Below, piece after piece: positions 10,801 through 25,800 of a stretch of 64,000 nt of DNA. The translations under genes were made by a program, and so were the position numbers. The stretch comes from Mytilus galloprovincialis. Its lineage: Eukaryota; Mollusca; Bivalvia; Mytilida; Mytilidae. The notes below the pieces were generated by a model. That model did no database searches and was not told the origin of the DNA. It saw only the letters and a list, made by a program, of their open reading frames with translations. Each line of letters starts with the position of its first letter. Position 1 is the first letter of the stretch. The DNA lies in contig NC_134840.1 of the NCBI RefSeq assembly GCF_965363235.1, positions 84,044,916 to 84,108,915 of the forward strand. Direction: 5' to 3'.

Positions 10801-13800
10801 CGTAACCAATACCTTTTAAAGTAACTTTTTTCTTTCCTAAAAAAATGAAAATCTATAAAATTACTACGGGTGTCTAGTACTTACTATACAATGATGCTGA
10901 AATAAAGTCACATGCAAATAAACCAAACAGAATATTAAACTGTAATGTCTCCATACTCCATAAAATCAGCTTTGATTCATTTAATTTTGAAAGGAAAAGA
11001 GGTTTATTTGGGTCAAAACTAGGAAAAACAGGTTTTCAGCTCTTTAATGATTAAAAAAACCCTGAAAAAATGAAATTCAGAGTCGGGAGGGGTGTTGTGA
11101 CACTCACCATCTTATGTTAGAGATTGAAGTTTGTAGTGAAATATCATTTATCTATCATAAAAAAAATCTAAAAATGGGACTTTTAATGATTTTCTTTTTT
11201 TTTTCATCTGAAAAATAGGTCATAGTGACCAAACCTTTACTGAAATTATTGTGCAAGCAAAGCAACACTAACATAGATTCTTGAGACATAAAACCCAATA
11301 AAAATTTTATAAAAGTCTTTTCTGAAATATAGGTCAAAGTGAACCAAAAGTTATTGATCAAAATAATACAGAACTGTATAAAAGAATTATACTGATTGAA
11401 AAACAATAATTTTCTGAAAAATTCACTTTTACACAAAACATAACCAAATCCTGAGGTATATAGAGTACTGTCATTAAATTGATAGATAAAATAAAACATG
11501 AACAGAAGATATATTTTCAAAGCATTAACTATACAATTAAAATAAACACGGTTGTGAAATAACACCACTGCAAACAGTTTTTGAAGTACAACATTCAAAT
11601 GAAACTGGTTGTGCAAATGTAGGATCATAATAAAATGAGTGCTAAATTCACCTATTAAATTTTTAAGGCAGTAAAATTTGAAATTAATGTTTCTTTTTTT
11701 CATGTGTAGTATTCTCTTTATATAAAAATTACAATATTTTCCACTTAATTAACTTAATACACATGTTTCTTTGAACTTTTCAGTATTTCATATCTTCTAA
11801 CATTTATCTCTTGTCTTATGTCAAAACCTGTTAAGATAATTTAAATCAATATAAAGTAAAAACAATATATATATAAACTCTTGATATATTTAATCTTAAT
11901 ATCAAATATTAGAATGCAATGAAGTGTTAAAAACATCTATAAAAAAAATCACTTCTGACAACTAGTGGCCTACAAATATAGTCCGTTTGACTTCTATAAA
12001 TCTTCAGAAAATTTATACCATACCTTTTGGTCTACGAGTTGACAAGTTGTCAAGGAAGCCACCTAACATAAGCAGTTCATCTTCTAGTCTGGAACTTATC
12101 TCTGTGATTTTGTCCCTTCTCTCATCTGTCCTTCCAAGAATTTCACCAAACAGTGCCAAAACTTCCTGATCCTTTTCTGCAAAATTCTGAATTTAAAAAT
12201 AATACAATGTACCATTTAAAATTCTTGAAGCCATGATGAAGATCGTTCTAGCATTTGTGCATTTTCATGCTGAAATCAACACTTAGTGTTCCAGTAAGGG
12301 CTATCTCATTCAGATCTCATTATAATGAATGTAAGAGAGTGGGATTCAGGTTGTTTTATTTTTGGATATGGATTATAGTTAATTTGTAGTTGTATAAAAT
12401 TGAGAAAAGAAATGGGGGAATGTGTCAAAGCGACAACAACCCGATCATAGAGCAGACAACAGCCGAAAAGAAATAGATGTATGTTCATTTGATGTATGCA
12501 AAATACTCATAGAGGGCTGTGGGCAGTTTGGTGAGGTCCCTTCCAACAATGCCACATCCTATTAAATTGAATATCCTATATACATGTATAAACTTTTATA
12601 ACCGACCATGCATAGTAACACTACTGTTGACATGTGGCTGCTTAATATTCTATTACTTTTCTATTTTTATAGCATGACAGTTAGCCATTTCTTTTAAGAT
12701 GTTTCACATACATTTTGAGTGTCTTAAAAGCATGCCATAATGTGCTATGCTCATTGTCAGTGTGTCTTTAGATTTTCGCCTTCTTTCATACTGATCTTTG
12801 GTAGATTACTGCTTCGTTAAAAACTACAACTTAGCTTGTTATTTTTTACTTGTTTTACCCCAATTCTAATATGTAAATACCAAATTTTTAGCTTAGCATA
12901 AGCCGAAATTTCACTCAAACTACAACTTCTCAGCTCACCTCTTGAATCTGATTATCCACATCCCAGCTCTCCACTAGATGACCTAAAAATGGAAATATTT
13001 TGTTAGTTTTTTTTAGATGCTTGTCACTTCAACATCAAAAGAACAGTCAGTATTATCTATCAAAAAACATAACTGACCTATAACTATATTAACATATTTC
13101 ATATGGTCCCTTCAGGTTCCCTATTTTGCATCAATAGATTTTACAAAAGAAGCTTCAAAATCTATATATGATATATATGTCTAAAAATATCATAAGTACA
13201 AGTAAATAAGCAAGTAAACGAAAGTAATCAGAATCATATTAAATCACAAGGTGGTGAAGGAATCCCCTATTAAATGGTTTAAAAGTCTCCATAATTCAGA
13301 TAATTTGGTTGCTTCATTTGAATTGTATCACATTTTGTCATGTCAGGGTCCTTCTCAGTATGAGTTGTGAATTTCATTGAAGGCAGTACACTGAATTGTT
13401 AGTGAATACATCCATGTACTTTTGGTAAATAGTTGTCTCATTGGCAATCATACCACATCTCTTTACATCTAAATTATCTCAGCAAGGGGTCAAAGCCAAG
13501 ATAAGGAAAAAAATTGATAAACATGCAAACTGGCTGATAGAGGAAATATGGTATTTATCTATGACAAGGAAGTGAAAAAGAATAAGAAATGAATTTCCCT
13601 CAAATCTTTTTCTCTAAAACTTGAAAATTGTTATCAAATACCTTTAGATTCTTGTAACTGTAATCCCAACATATTCTTGATCTTTTCATTGTCAATCATC
13701 TGTTGGTGAATATCTGTTATCTCCTTTCTCAAATAATCACATCCCTATGTATTGAAAAGAATAACATGCAAGTATATTAAAAAAATTAGCATCCAACAGT

Positions 13801-16800
13801 TAACTGGGAATTCCTTATTAATCATGGAATACCAGTTTTCATGTGTACAGTCAAACTGTCAAACCAAGAATTATAAAAGAAACGAGTTCCAATTTACCAT
13901 GCATTCACATATTTTATCTATCCAAGGGCAATAACTAAAACAAAATCCCTTTTTTCATTCTTTTTAACTTTTTATAAATATCTTTAGAGAATTAAATGAA
14001 TGATTGAGGGCAAATACAATGCAATTTCCAATAAAATTAATATTTCAAGTGGCATCTTTTTAAAATATTTGATCGGCACTGATTTTCGAACTTGTCTGAG
14101 ATATTGCTTATATAAACCTCTGATATGTTTCATAAAAATCTGGCAAGAAATGTACACACTTTTACAAGATTGCTTATAATGCAATTTTCACAAGTAAATA
14201 ATATTTTCAAGGCATAACCAGCAATTTAAACATGTCTTCCCTTGGTACCTTAAAAGTTTTAAAAGAACACCTCTTACAATAGATCAATTTGGTATGCCCT
14301 TATTACCTCTTCAAATTTATGATTCTCTTCCAAGACAGATCTCAATTTACAACCAGCAATGTAAATATCTTTTTCAAGTTTCTGTCGATCTTCACCATGT
14401 CTTTTAAGCTGAAATATGGCTTCATCTCTTTTCTTTTTTAAATCTTTTTTAAGTTTCTCCTGGAAATAAATAAATCACTAGTCCAGTTTTAGGAAAATAT
14501 GATTAGGATAAATGGTACAATTTATGTATTGACCAATTTTCTTGGTTATTTCTATTAAAATTTATGGCTGTTTAAATTCCAGTGGCAGCTATTACATGCA
14601 TATTCAGGATGAGAGCATGTTGACTGGATATTATTATGAAGCCTTCTTTGGACTTGATTGACACATTGAGCAGGATTTTTAACATGCCTACCAGTCTTGG
14701 CAGATAAGCAGCAAATACTAATTTTGAAGACTTTGGATTGACCTCGCAGGGTAAAACCAATGACCACCTACACTAGTGGCAAATATTCTAACATTAAATT
14801 AATTTGTAACAACAGCCTTTTCTGAAAATTGTTAGCTATCAAGATTTTAATGAGTCTGAATCACTCACCTTTTATCTATGCATAATACTAATTCAAAATC
14901 TGAATATAAGTAAAATAAAACTTAGAAAATATAAAAGCATTATGTTAATTAATTATTATAGACAAATATGCATCTTAAATTTTGTAAATCTACTCTAGGG
15001 ATAAGAAAAAATGCATCCAATTTAGGAGCAAGAGTTGAATTAGGAAGATTGCCTATAGAATGTTTTATTAAAACACAAACCCTTTTATATTTAGCTAGAC
15101 TATATAATAATAATATTAATCCATTGTTAAAGGAAGCTTTTTCTCTAGCACAGTCTCTAGATTTGACAGGAACTTACTCATGGTATACATATGCTAAAAA
15201 TATTGTTAAAGAGACTAACGTCGACCTTAATATTCTTTCTACTTGTAAGGACATAAAAGATGTAAATAAAATAAAAAACGATATAAAGTTAAAAATGAAA
15301 AATAGATATGAAGATTTAATTCAAAATAAATTTCAAAACATCGATGATAAAAGTAAATTTTTTCTCTATAAAAAACTTAAAAAAGATTACAAACTAGAAT
15401 ATTATTCAAATACATCTAATTTTCAGATAAGGAGATTAATCACTAAATTTAGAATAAGTGATCACTCCCTCTTGATTGAAAAGGGGAGATATTTTAAAAT
15501 CCCAAGAGAGGAACGTCTTTGCAATAAATGTAAAATACTAGAGGATGAGAAACATTTTTTACTATATTGTGAGTATAATAAAACTCTAAGAAATGACTTT
15601 TTTCATCACATATGTACAGAAAATAATAACTTTAATAATTTCAATGAAGAAGAAAAAATTCATTATTTACTAAATCCATCATCGCCTTTACAAACAAATA
15701 AGTTAGGATCCTTCTTGAAAAAGTCATTAGAACTGAGGGCAGGGGACTCTTAACAACTTGTTTGTTGTTATAAATTTTAATGCTGTTGATATTTTGTATG
15801 TTTAATATGTATGTATATATGTTTCTTGTGTTTATTGTATTAATATATGTTGGTCACAAACTGTAAAGTTTATATGACAATAAAATATTTGATTTTGATT
15901 TGATTTGTTAAAATAACCAATATCAAAATAATGTCATCAGTTTTTTCATTCAATCAACCCTACAGGTATGTTTTAATTTCTGCTTTTAAACATTTACCCA
16001 GAATTCATTGGATTCTGAAACTTTGAAGTGACCTTACCCTTGGTTCTGTCATTTGTTGTTTTTTCATTGTATCTTTGTGGATGCTGTCTTCTAACTGAGA
16101 TTTTTTCTGTCTCATCTCTGTAATAATCATTTACATGCATACAAAAAATTCCAATTTTATAAAAAGTATATAAATATTCAATTTGTTTATTGTTAATACT
16201 CCCTAGTTAAATTATATCACTTAACATAATACAAATGAATGTATGTATCATTTTTCTAGCAATTAGTGTTTTCCTGTCTTTGACAAGTTAGTGATTACAT
16301 ATAAAAATGAGAACACCTCAGTTTACTTTTAAGTACATGCCACATGAAGGCAAATTTTGAATCTTGAGGTGTTTTTTTAAATGTTAAAATTTCTGGGGTA
16401 AATCTCACATAGTTAGCATGGTTAACATGCAAAGTAATTGTTAAAATTGTTGATTACAACAAAAACCATTAATATATATACATTTTTCAATGAGTTCTTT
16501 TAAGAGTTTAGATTTTTATTTTATCATATTCTATAGATAGTTTTCCAATCATGCTGTAATATCTGTTATTCCCATGGTAACAGTTTCAACTTTTGTAAAA
16601 CCAGAAAATCTAGCAAGGACAGACTATAAACTATTCAACGTTGGTTATAAATCTGCAAAGTAATAATTTTTCATGACCTTCACCAATAACTAACTAACTA
16701 GGTTCCTTGTATTTATAAAATCTTGAACTAAAACATCATGTTTGTCTATAAAAAACAGTCATAAAAGAGATAATGTCTTATATCCTCGAATTATGTTTAT

Positions 16801-19800
16801 CCCTGAATAACTTGGCTATGTGACTTATTTGAAGTGAAATTCAATGAAGAAATCAGCCTATTATTGTACATGTAATACATGTAATATATTTTGTACTTTT
16901 CTTTTTTTTCTCTTTCTACAAGTTGTTTTAGAATTTCAATATTGCAGCAATCATAATGACCACATTTAACAGACAATATATTACCCCATATCCAAAAATG
17001 CCAACATTTATCAGACAATTTGTAACGCCCAACCCAAAAATGACAACATTTATTAGACAATTTGTTACGCCCAACCAAAAAAAAGCCAACATTTATTAGA
17101 CAATCTGTTATGCCCAACCCAAAAATGCCAACATTTGTCAGACAATTTGATAAGCTCAACCCAAAATGTAAACATTTACCAGAAAATTTAAGCCCAACCA
17201 AGAATGGCAACATTTATCAAAATATTATTGCATCCAAACCCACAATGACAACATTAATCAAACAATTGCCTTATCCCACCCCACATTTATCAAACAAATA
17301 GTTGTACCCAATCCAGCAAAAACAAACTTTAACAATCATTTTAGATAAGACAAACCAAACTGGAGGCTCTCAAGAGCCTGTCGCTCACCTTTATTTACTG
17401 TTGTTTTGGAGGAAAAAAAATCACAATTAACAGTATTAGATACCTTAATAATAATTGAGGCCAAGTTTGGTTTAATATGTCCTAGTAGTTAAATCAAAAG
17501 CAGGTCATCCCATTGTAGTCTTTCAGTAGTTATAATTATTTTTGACCATTTAAAATTGTTTAATTTTCCCTTAGACTTCTATATTGAACCCCTATGTTCT
17601 ATTTTAAGACATGGCGGCCATGTTGGTTGGATGACAAGATCATTGGATACAATATTTCCGATTAAAAATTTGAAGTATGGAAGTTCCAAACCTTGTAGTA
17701 CAATTTCATTGAGATCCATTCCATACCCTTAAACACAAGTTACTGACTGCATAAAATGCTTGTTTTTGACCCCTTTTTTACTCTTTTTTCTGAACATTTT
17801 TAGCAACTACCCCCAAACTCAATCCCAGACCTTCTTTGTAATCTGGAAACTTGTGATACACTTTCAAACAAGTTGTTGTCTGGAAACTACAAAAATGCTG
17901 GTTTTTGTCCCCTAATTCCTGAACTGTCGGTACCATTACCCCAAAATCAATCCTAACCTTCCTTTTGTTGTATTGAACCTTCTGACAAAAATTCATGGAG
18001 ATCCATTCACTTAAACTAAAGGTTTTGTCTAGAAACTTTTAAAATATGTCTTCGGATGACGATGACGAAATGTCAGCATTATACAAACATAATTTTTTTG
18101 CAGTGGCATAAGAATAAATGTTGCATCCAATCCTTGAGTGACAACATTTTACAAGCATGTTGCTGCATCCAACCCTATAGTGACAACATTTCACATACAA
18201 ATTCCTGCATCCAACCCTTTAGTGACAACATTTTACAAACATGTTGCTGCATCCAACCCTTTAGTGACAACATTTTACAAACATGTTGCTGCATCCAACC
18301 CTATAGTGACAACATTTTACAAACATGTTGCTGCATCCAACCCTTTAGTGACAACATTTTACAAACATGTTGCTGCATCCAACCCTTTAGTGACAACATT
18401 TTACAAACATGTTGCTGCATCCAACCCTTTAGTGACAACATTTTACAAAACATGTTGCTGCATCCAACCCTTTAGTGACAACATTTTACAAAACATGTTG
18501 CTGCATCCAACCCTTTAGTGACAACATTTTACAAAACATGTTGCTGCATCCAACCCTTTAGTGACAACATTTTACAAACATGTTGCTGCATCCAGCCCTT
18601 TAGTGACAACATTTTACAAACATGTTGCTGCATCCAACCCTTTAGTGACAACATTTTACAAACATGTTGCTGCATCCAACCCTTTAGTGACAACATTTTA
18701 CAAACATGTTGCTGCATCCAACCTTATAGTGACAACATTTTACAAACATGTTGCTGCATCCAACCCTTTAGTGACAACATTTTACAAAACATGTTGCTAC
18801 ATCCAACCCTATAGTGACAACATTTCACATACAAATTCCTGCATCAATCCCCTATAGTAACAACATTTATCAGAAAAATAGTGGAATACAACCCCATAAT
18901 GACAATATTTCCCCAACAATTTTTGGGGCCCAATAATACAGTGACAACATTTTCCACACACATTGCAAAGTTAGCAGAATGTTTAATACATAGCTGGTAT
19001 GTGATACTATAACTATTCCACAGCTGTCGTCTGGGACTTTATCACTGTGGCTCAAATGATACTATAAATAAATCACACACACACACACAACACACTCTAC
19101 CATCTGAACCTATGTGACGTTTCTATAGAAACAGAGACAGTATCAACATACTAGCTATGCTACGTTTTAGCACATCGTATTCATTAGTGCGATTCTCAAA
19201 AAACTTCTCTAGATCTTCGTATGCTGGAGTCTTCTCCTCAATATCATTCTTCCTATCAATAATAGCTCGCTCCATTTCTGCAATTTCTTGCTGAAATATA
19301 AAATATATTTTGGAAATGAATAGTAATACCAGATCACAAATTTTAAAAATCTTATCATAAGACTTGAAGAACACTAAATTTACAGATACCCTCCCGTAAA
19401 AAGTGTCAGCATTTTCCTCATCCTTAGATATTATTCATTCATTTATTGTCTTGTCATTAAAATTCTTTCAATATGAATTTGAAACTTCACATTTATACCA
19501 TTCCTCAGGTAATGATCCAACCCAGAATTCTTTAGTTTTTAGGGTTTCTAACATTTTCAAGCGTTTTCAAAATGTGATTGTTGTTGAAAATTGTGTGATG
19601 TTGTTATTCATATTTCTAGAATTTTTACAGGATAGGTTTTGCAGATGCATTTTTTTATAGCATTTATTGTGAAAAACATTTCTTGGAATAAAATAAATAT
19701 GATTTATAATTTCACATTTTTGTCCATAGCTTAACAATCACAATAATAAATGCACACACATTTTTATGATTCTAAAATACATAGAAATCATAGTACCTGT

Positions 19801-22800
19801 TTTTAAGAAAGACAACTCTTACAAAAAACAAAGAGAGAAGTAACTTTAAAAGAAAATTGAGAATATACTAACTAACCTCATATCTAGCAACTTTATATTT
19901 CATAGCATCAAACATGTTTTGGTAGTCATCCTGAGCTTTTGTCAAGTTGCCCTCCAAATCTGTTATTTCTTTTTCATCTTCCTTTAGTTCTTTTTGTAAT
20001 GATGTTCCCTAAAAATATAGTTTCATAAATAAAATGTCCATTTTATAAAAAATAAAATCTAAGATAAGATTTCATCCATGGCCTTTTAAAATAAACAAAT
20101 AAATTATGACCATGCTTAAATTTTTTTCGATTAGTCTTAGTCTTACCACTTTTACACAATACCAGTAGGTTTATTTTTTTTTGCAATCTTTTGTAGAACT
20201 GTCTCATTTTAGGAGTTTGCACACACTTATGGTAAACATAACAAAAGTTGCTAAATATTTATAATTCATCAAAAAAAAGTACATTAGTACTAGCATTCTA
20301 GCAATACAATTTTCAGTAGATTGTCTAATAAAAAGGGGTAGACTAAGGTTGATAATAAGTAACTCAGAATATTTAAAATAAAATTTGATTACAAAAACTG
20401 ATGATAAAGAATACACAAGAGTGCACACGCTGAAATGTCTCGCCTTCTTTATACTAATCATTGATATTATGTTGATAGTCCTAAGTATAAAGCTAAGCTT
20501 TATTACAACTGTCACATAAACTTAACATTAACCAAGATAACTAAACAAAGACCAATGAACCTTGAAAATGAGGTCAAGGTCAGATGAACCATGCCAGGCA
20601 GACATGTACAGCTAACAATGCTTCTATACAACATATATAGTTGACCCATTACTTATAGTTTAAGAAAAATAGCCCAAAACACAAAAACTTAACACTGTGC
20701 AATGAACCGTGAAAATGAGGTCAAGGTCAAATAAAACCTGGGCGACTGACATAAAGATCATAAAATATTTCCATACACCAAATATAGTTGACCTATGGCA
20801 TATAGTATTAGATAAAAAGACTAAAACTCAAAAACTAAACTTTGACCACTGAACCATGAAAATGAGGTCAAGGTCACATGACATCTGCCCGCTAGACATG
20901 TACACCTTACAATCATTCCATACAATAAATATAGTAGACCTATTGCATATAGTATGAGAAAAACAGACCAAAACACAAAAATTTAACTATAACCACTGAA
21001 CCACGAAAATGAGGTCAAGGTCAGATGACACATGCCAGTTGGACATGTACACCTTACAGTCCTTCCATACACCGAATATACTAGCCCTATTGCTTATAGT
21101 ATCTGAGATATGGACTTGACCACCAAAACTTAACCTTGTTCACTGATCCATGAAATGAGGTCGAGGTCAAGTGAAAACTGTCTGACAGACATAAGGACCT
21201 TGCAAGGTACGCACATATCCAATATAGTTATCCTATTACTTATAATAAGAGAGAATTCAACATTACAAAAAATTTGAACTTTTTTTCCAAGTGGTCACTG
21301 AACCATGAAAATGAGGTCAAGGACATTGGACATGTGACTGACGGAAACTTCGTAACATGAAGCATCTATATACAAAGTATGAAGCATCCAGGTCTTCCAC
21401 CTTCTAAAATATAAAGCTTTTAAGAAGTGAGCTAACACCGCCGCCGCCGCCGCCGCCGGATCACTATCCCTATGTCGAGCTTTCTGCAACAAAAGTTGCA
21501 GGCTCGACAAAAAACTGATGATGAAGAATACAAAAACTGATGATGAAGAAACTTTTTGTTGACAACAACCATAGTTTGGTATAATGCTTTCCATTGATTG
21601 CAAGCATGTCACATCCTAACTCAATTATATTTTGACCATTTCCTTAACTTTACAGATGATCTGTAATGGTTTTCTAGGAATTCTTATTATTTAAACGGTA
21701 GTTAATTATGAAACATAGAACTTGTTTTAGCATCTCCTTAGATTGAAATCACCATAATTTCCAAGCCAAACGATGGAAGATTTTAACAACCTTGACTGGC
21801 TATACATCCCTTGCACTGTCGGTACCATTCCCAAAAAGAGGTGGGTGGCAAGGTGGCAACTTTCCCATCAACATTCTAAAGATTGAAAGAGTGTTGACCT
21901 CTGACATGAGTAAGTTCTAGATGTTAAACGTACCTCATTAGTAAGTTCTAAATGTTGAACTTTTCCATCTTGTATCTGAGTATTCATCTGTGTTAGGAAT
22001 GTATGGTTATCCATCTTCATTTCTTCTATGTCTTTAGATACATTGTTTTTCTGGTTCTGTACATTCATTCTATGAGAAAAATAAAATTCATGGTATTATA
22101 ACCATGTCATAAACAATGGGGGCACAATGAAACAAATCATGTATAAAATCCACATTCATTAATATCTAAAAGAACATACTGCAACAATTTTATTTTATAT
22201 CATTCATTTATATCATTCATATTTTGATTTGAATTCAAAAATTTCATTCAGATACATGCCGAATTTACTGATTCTATGATTGCAGGTACATTTACTATCA
22301 TTACACAAATGTATATGCACTAATATCTTGAAAAACTTTTTAATACTGTACTTTATATTATAGTCAACACAAACAATAAAAGAACGCTATCCCTGAAAAA
22401 ATTGTTTTAATGATAGATATACATTGTATCTGAACTTATAGGTAACTATTAAACAATAAAAGAAAACTTGATATGCCATTAATAAAAGTTATACAGATGA
22501 ATAAATATTTTTTTATACATGCAACTGTCGGAAAGGGTAACATCACAAAACTTAAACTGCACTAATAAGAGTTAACTGAAAGATAAAACAAATACTACTG
22601 AAAATAAAAAGTATTTTTATTTTTCTTTAAAATATTAATAGCTCAATAAAAACACCATTACATAACTCATCAGTTATTTTCTCTCACACACAAATTAATC
22701 CGTTACTGGCATTTTCATCATTATTTTTCAGGGTCTATGTTTTATTTTATGTAACCCTCGATTCAAATAAAACAATGCTGATATAAGAAAAAAATCCACA

Positions 22801-25800
22801 GGAAGAACTCAAGAAATGTAAGAAAAAGTTTCTAGAATCAAGTATTTTTAACATCTCACCTTTTTGACAGGTTGAAAATTGGTTAGTTCATTGTATATAC
22901 AAATGTCAATGATTTCTGTTAAAAACCAAACACTACATTTTATTATAGTCCATGTTCATGCAATAATCTACCTTAAAAGGCACTGAAAGTCATTCTGTTA
23001 CATCAAAAATGTTACATCATATCCATAATCTAATCTTGAAAATTTATCTAAGACCATTCCCTTCTCTTCACAAAATTATTCAGAGTGGTGCATATTCATT
23101 TCAGTATTAAAAAACTTTCTTGTGGAGTATCTTTTTTAAGACCATTTATTTAAAACTCATAGGGACCAATGTTTAAATTCTACCATAACAAACCAACTAC
23201 CTTATGTGAAAAAAATTGAAATATTTTAATAAATTACCATAAATTTTATTGAAATTAAAATACACCTTAAAGGATTGGTAGCAGAGGGTGACACCCCAAG
23301 CATCCTTAATTCCAGTCCCAATAAGTGTAACTAGAGGCTCCAAGGAGCCTGTGTCGCTCACATGATATTTTCATTTACAATTGATGCATGAAATAATACA
23401 ACCGTTATACTTTTGCTCTAGTTTCAGAGAAAAAAGTCAAAAACTGCATTTTTCCACTATGTTCTATTTTTAGCCATGTCAGCCATGTTGGTTTGCAGGC
23501 AGGGCACATTTTTAAAAACTTAATACCCTTATGCTTAGGGTAAATTTGTTTTGACTGACAGGGATGGAAACACTAACAAACATTAAACATTATATAAAAA
23601 CAAATGCATAACTTATAAATTTAAAGTCATTACAATGAGTACTTGCATCAATCAAATTAAACTCTTCCAAAATAGACCAAGGAAAGGGAGGTAACTTTCA
23701 ATGTGAATGAAAAAGGTGAATGTAAAATATTTAATTCTGAAGTCTTTTATTAATGAATTGAAAGCCATTATCTGCTATGACTCAACATCTTAATCTTAGG
23801 TCACTAGGTAACACTATTGCCATTGAGACACCTCTTCACAAGATACCAAATGACACAGAAATTAACCCTATAGGTCTCTTTACGACCTTCAACAGTGACT
23901 AAAGCACAATAAAGTCTATTTTTAAATATCTGTCTATGATGATGGATAAAAATTGAAAATTGTAATTAAGAGAAATAAAGAAATATAAGATTAGCACATC
24001 TCACACTATTGTAATAGTATTTCAGCATTCAAAACTACAAATCACAAAATAAAAGTTATATATTCTATTCATGCAACAAAATTGCAATTGACAAAAACAC
24101 TCACATTCTTTATTCATGCAATAAAATATTAAGTAACAATGTTCATTCTCTTTGTTAATGAGCAGTATTTTCGATTATATGCAATGAAAATTCTTATTAT
24201 TTTTCATCACAACAGCATTTGTTATCCTTGCATGAGCATCATGCTACCTTACCCAAGAGAGTCATATTTCTTCTTCTGTCGATCTTTTTCCTCTGTTCTT
24301 TTTTCTAATGCTTGTCTTATTTAATAATAAAATACAAATGAGAATATATACCTTAATTCTTTATTCTGTGTGGTCAAAAACAAACCCCTTTTCAACATGG
24401 AAAAATGTCAGCCATTAATCTATTCATTCAAATTAGGACAATTTTCATTTTATGTGAAAAATGTCATATAGCACTTAATATTTAAGAATATAAATTGCAA
24501 GTATTAAAAAATTGCATCAAATACTTTGTTTTTATATTTTCACTCCAAATCAGGCTTGCAAATTGCCAATAGTTAGAAGACTGAAGAATACTTTACTCTT
24601 TCTTCTATTAAAACTGCACTTTATACACTAGTTAGTTTTCATTTAATATGAGGAAAAAATCATACATTTACATCAGAATGCTTACACTGCACCTAAAAAA
24701 TCAAGTTTACAAAACACACTCACACTTAATGCACACCGATAATGACAGCTTCAAACCTAGTTCATATTATTTGAGCAAGAGCTATGACATCTTGTTTATC
24801 TAAAAGGAAATGTTTGAACCAAAAATACCCAGTTCATAAGATAATGCAAAATCATGAACATACAATGTCTCAGAAATTTTAAATACATGTACTGATCCAT
24901 AATTTTTTTTTAAAATATTTTCCAGATGGAAGTTGCAGACCAACGATCTAAATAGTGGTGTATTAAATCAAAGTTCCATTGCACAAAATTTAACATCACC
25001 GTCAAACACTTGGCAGCTAAAAAAAACACATGTTAGTTTAACACACTTAAAAATTAGCAATTAATCCTGGATTATTTATCACAAATTCCTGACTAGTACA
25101 CACTATGTAATAAATTATATTAAAATACAAAAGTTATACAGCTAATATTAGGATTTTCAAACATACAATAATTGGAAAACTAGAAAAATATAGATTACCT
25201 ACAAGCATATATAGATTTATATAGATTTATATATGCATTACTAGTGAACTGGGTATAATATTCAGGCTTTTTCACACATCAGGGGCGTAGCTAGGTAGTC
25301 AGTCAACTGTAGGCACCAATCGGCAAGGGGTCTGGGGGCTTATGCCCCCCCCCCCCATCCCCCCCCCCCCCCCCCCCGACGGAAAACGGTTTTTAGCGTT
25401 TTAGCAGCAAAGTTTTATGTACAAAAATATTAAATTTACTGGTTATTTTAATCATGATAATTATAATATACATGATGAAAAGTTCAAAGAATTATGAATA
25501 ATTTACCATGAATTTACTGGTGAATTAAATAAGGCAGTACAATCGGAAATATATATATAAAAAAAAATATTTACAATATGCATTGCCCAGCGTAGATCAG
25601 CGTATACCTTTAATTGAGCAGTACACTCTGTTTGGTATTTTTGTATCTATTCTGTTCCGACTGATATACACGTTTAACTTAATAGTACATATTGACAATC
25701 CTTCATTAAAAAAAATTAGGCACGTAAACACTGATATTACTATATAATAAAACTATCTTTTTGGCTAGACATCAACCATCAATCTTTCGATTCTTAAACC

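Larger units (their letters stand above)
7802..12023. other. ccdc175 intron 25 (4.2 kb)
   Basis: Mostly AT-rich with no gene seen. It holds a family F fragment (9025-9170), a family D element (9930-10408) and a family A fragment (10640-10692). Open frames here, including one at 11155-11703, have leucine/phenylalanine/isoleucine-rich composition typical of AT-rich noise. Confidence 0.6.

Noticed and set aside
11155-11703. 182-residue minus-strand open frame rich in F, L, I
   Set aside because: Composition is that of AT-rich intron DNA; no family resemblance, and it lies in intron 25 of ccdc175.
18056-18857. Several overlapping open frames of 98-139 residues with repeated cysteine-rich or TTFYKHVAASNP units
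   Set aside because: They follow from a 42-bp tandem repeat, a multiple of three, inside a ccdc175 intron; frames are open on both strands.
25346-25378. C-rich tract as a possible quadruplex or regulatory site
   Set aside because: It is a simple homopolymer run inside a non-autonomous element; may also reflect assembly error.
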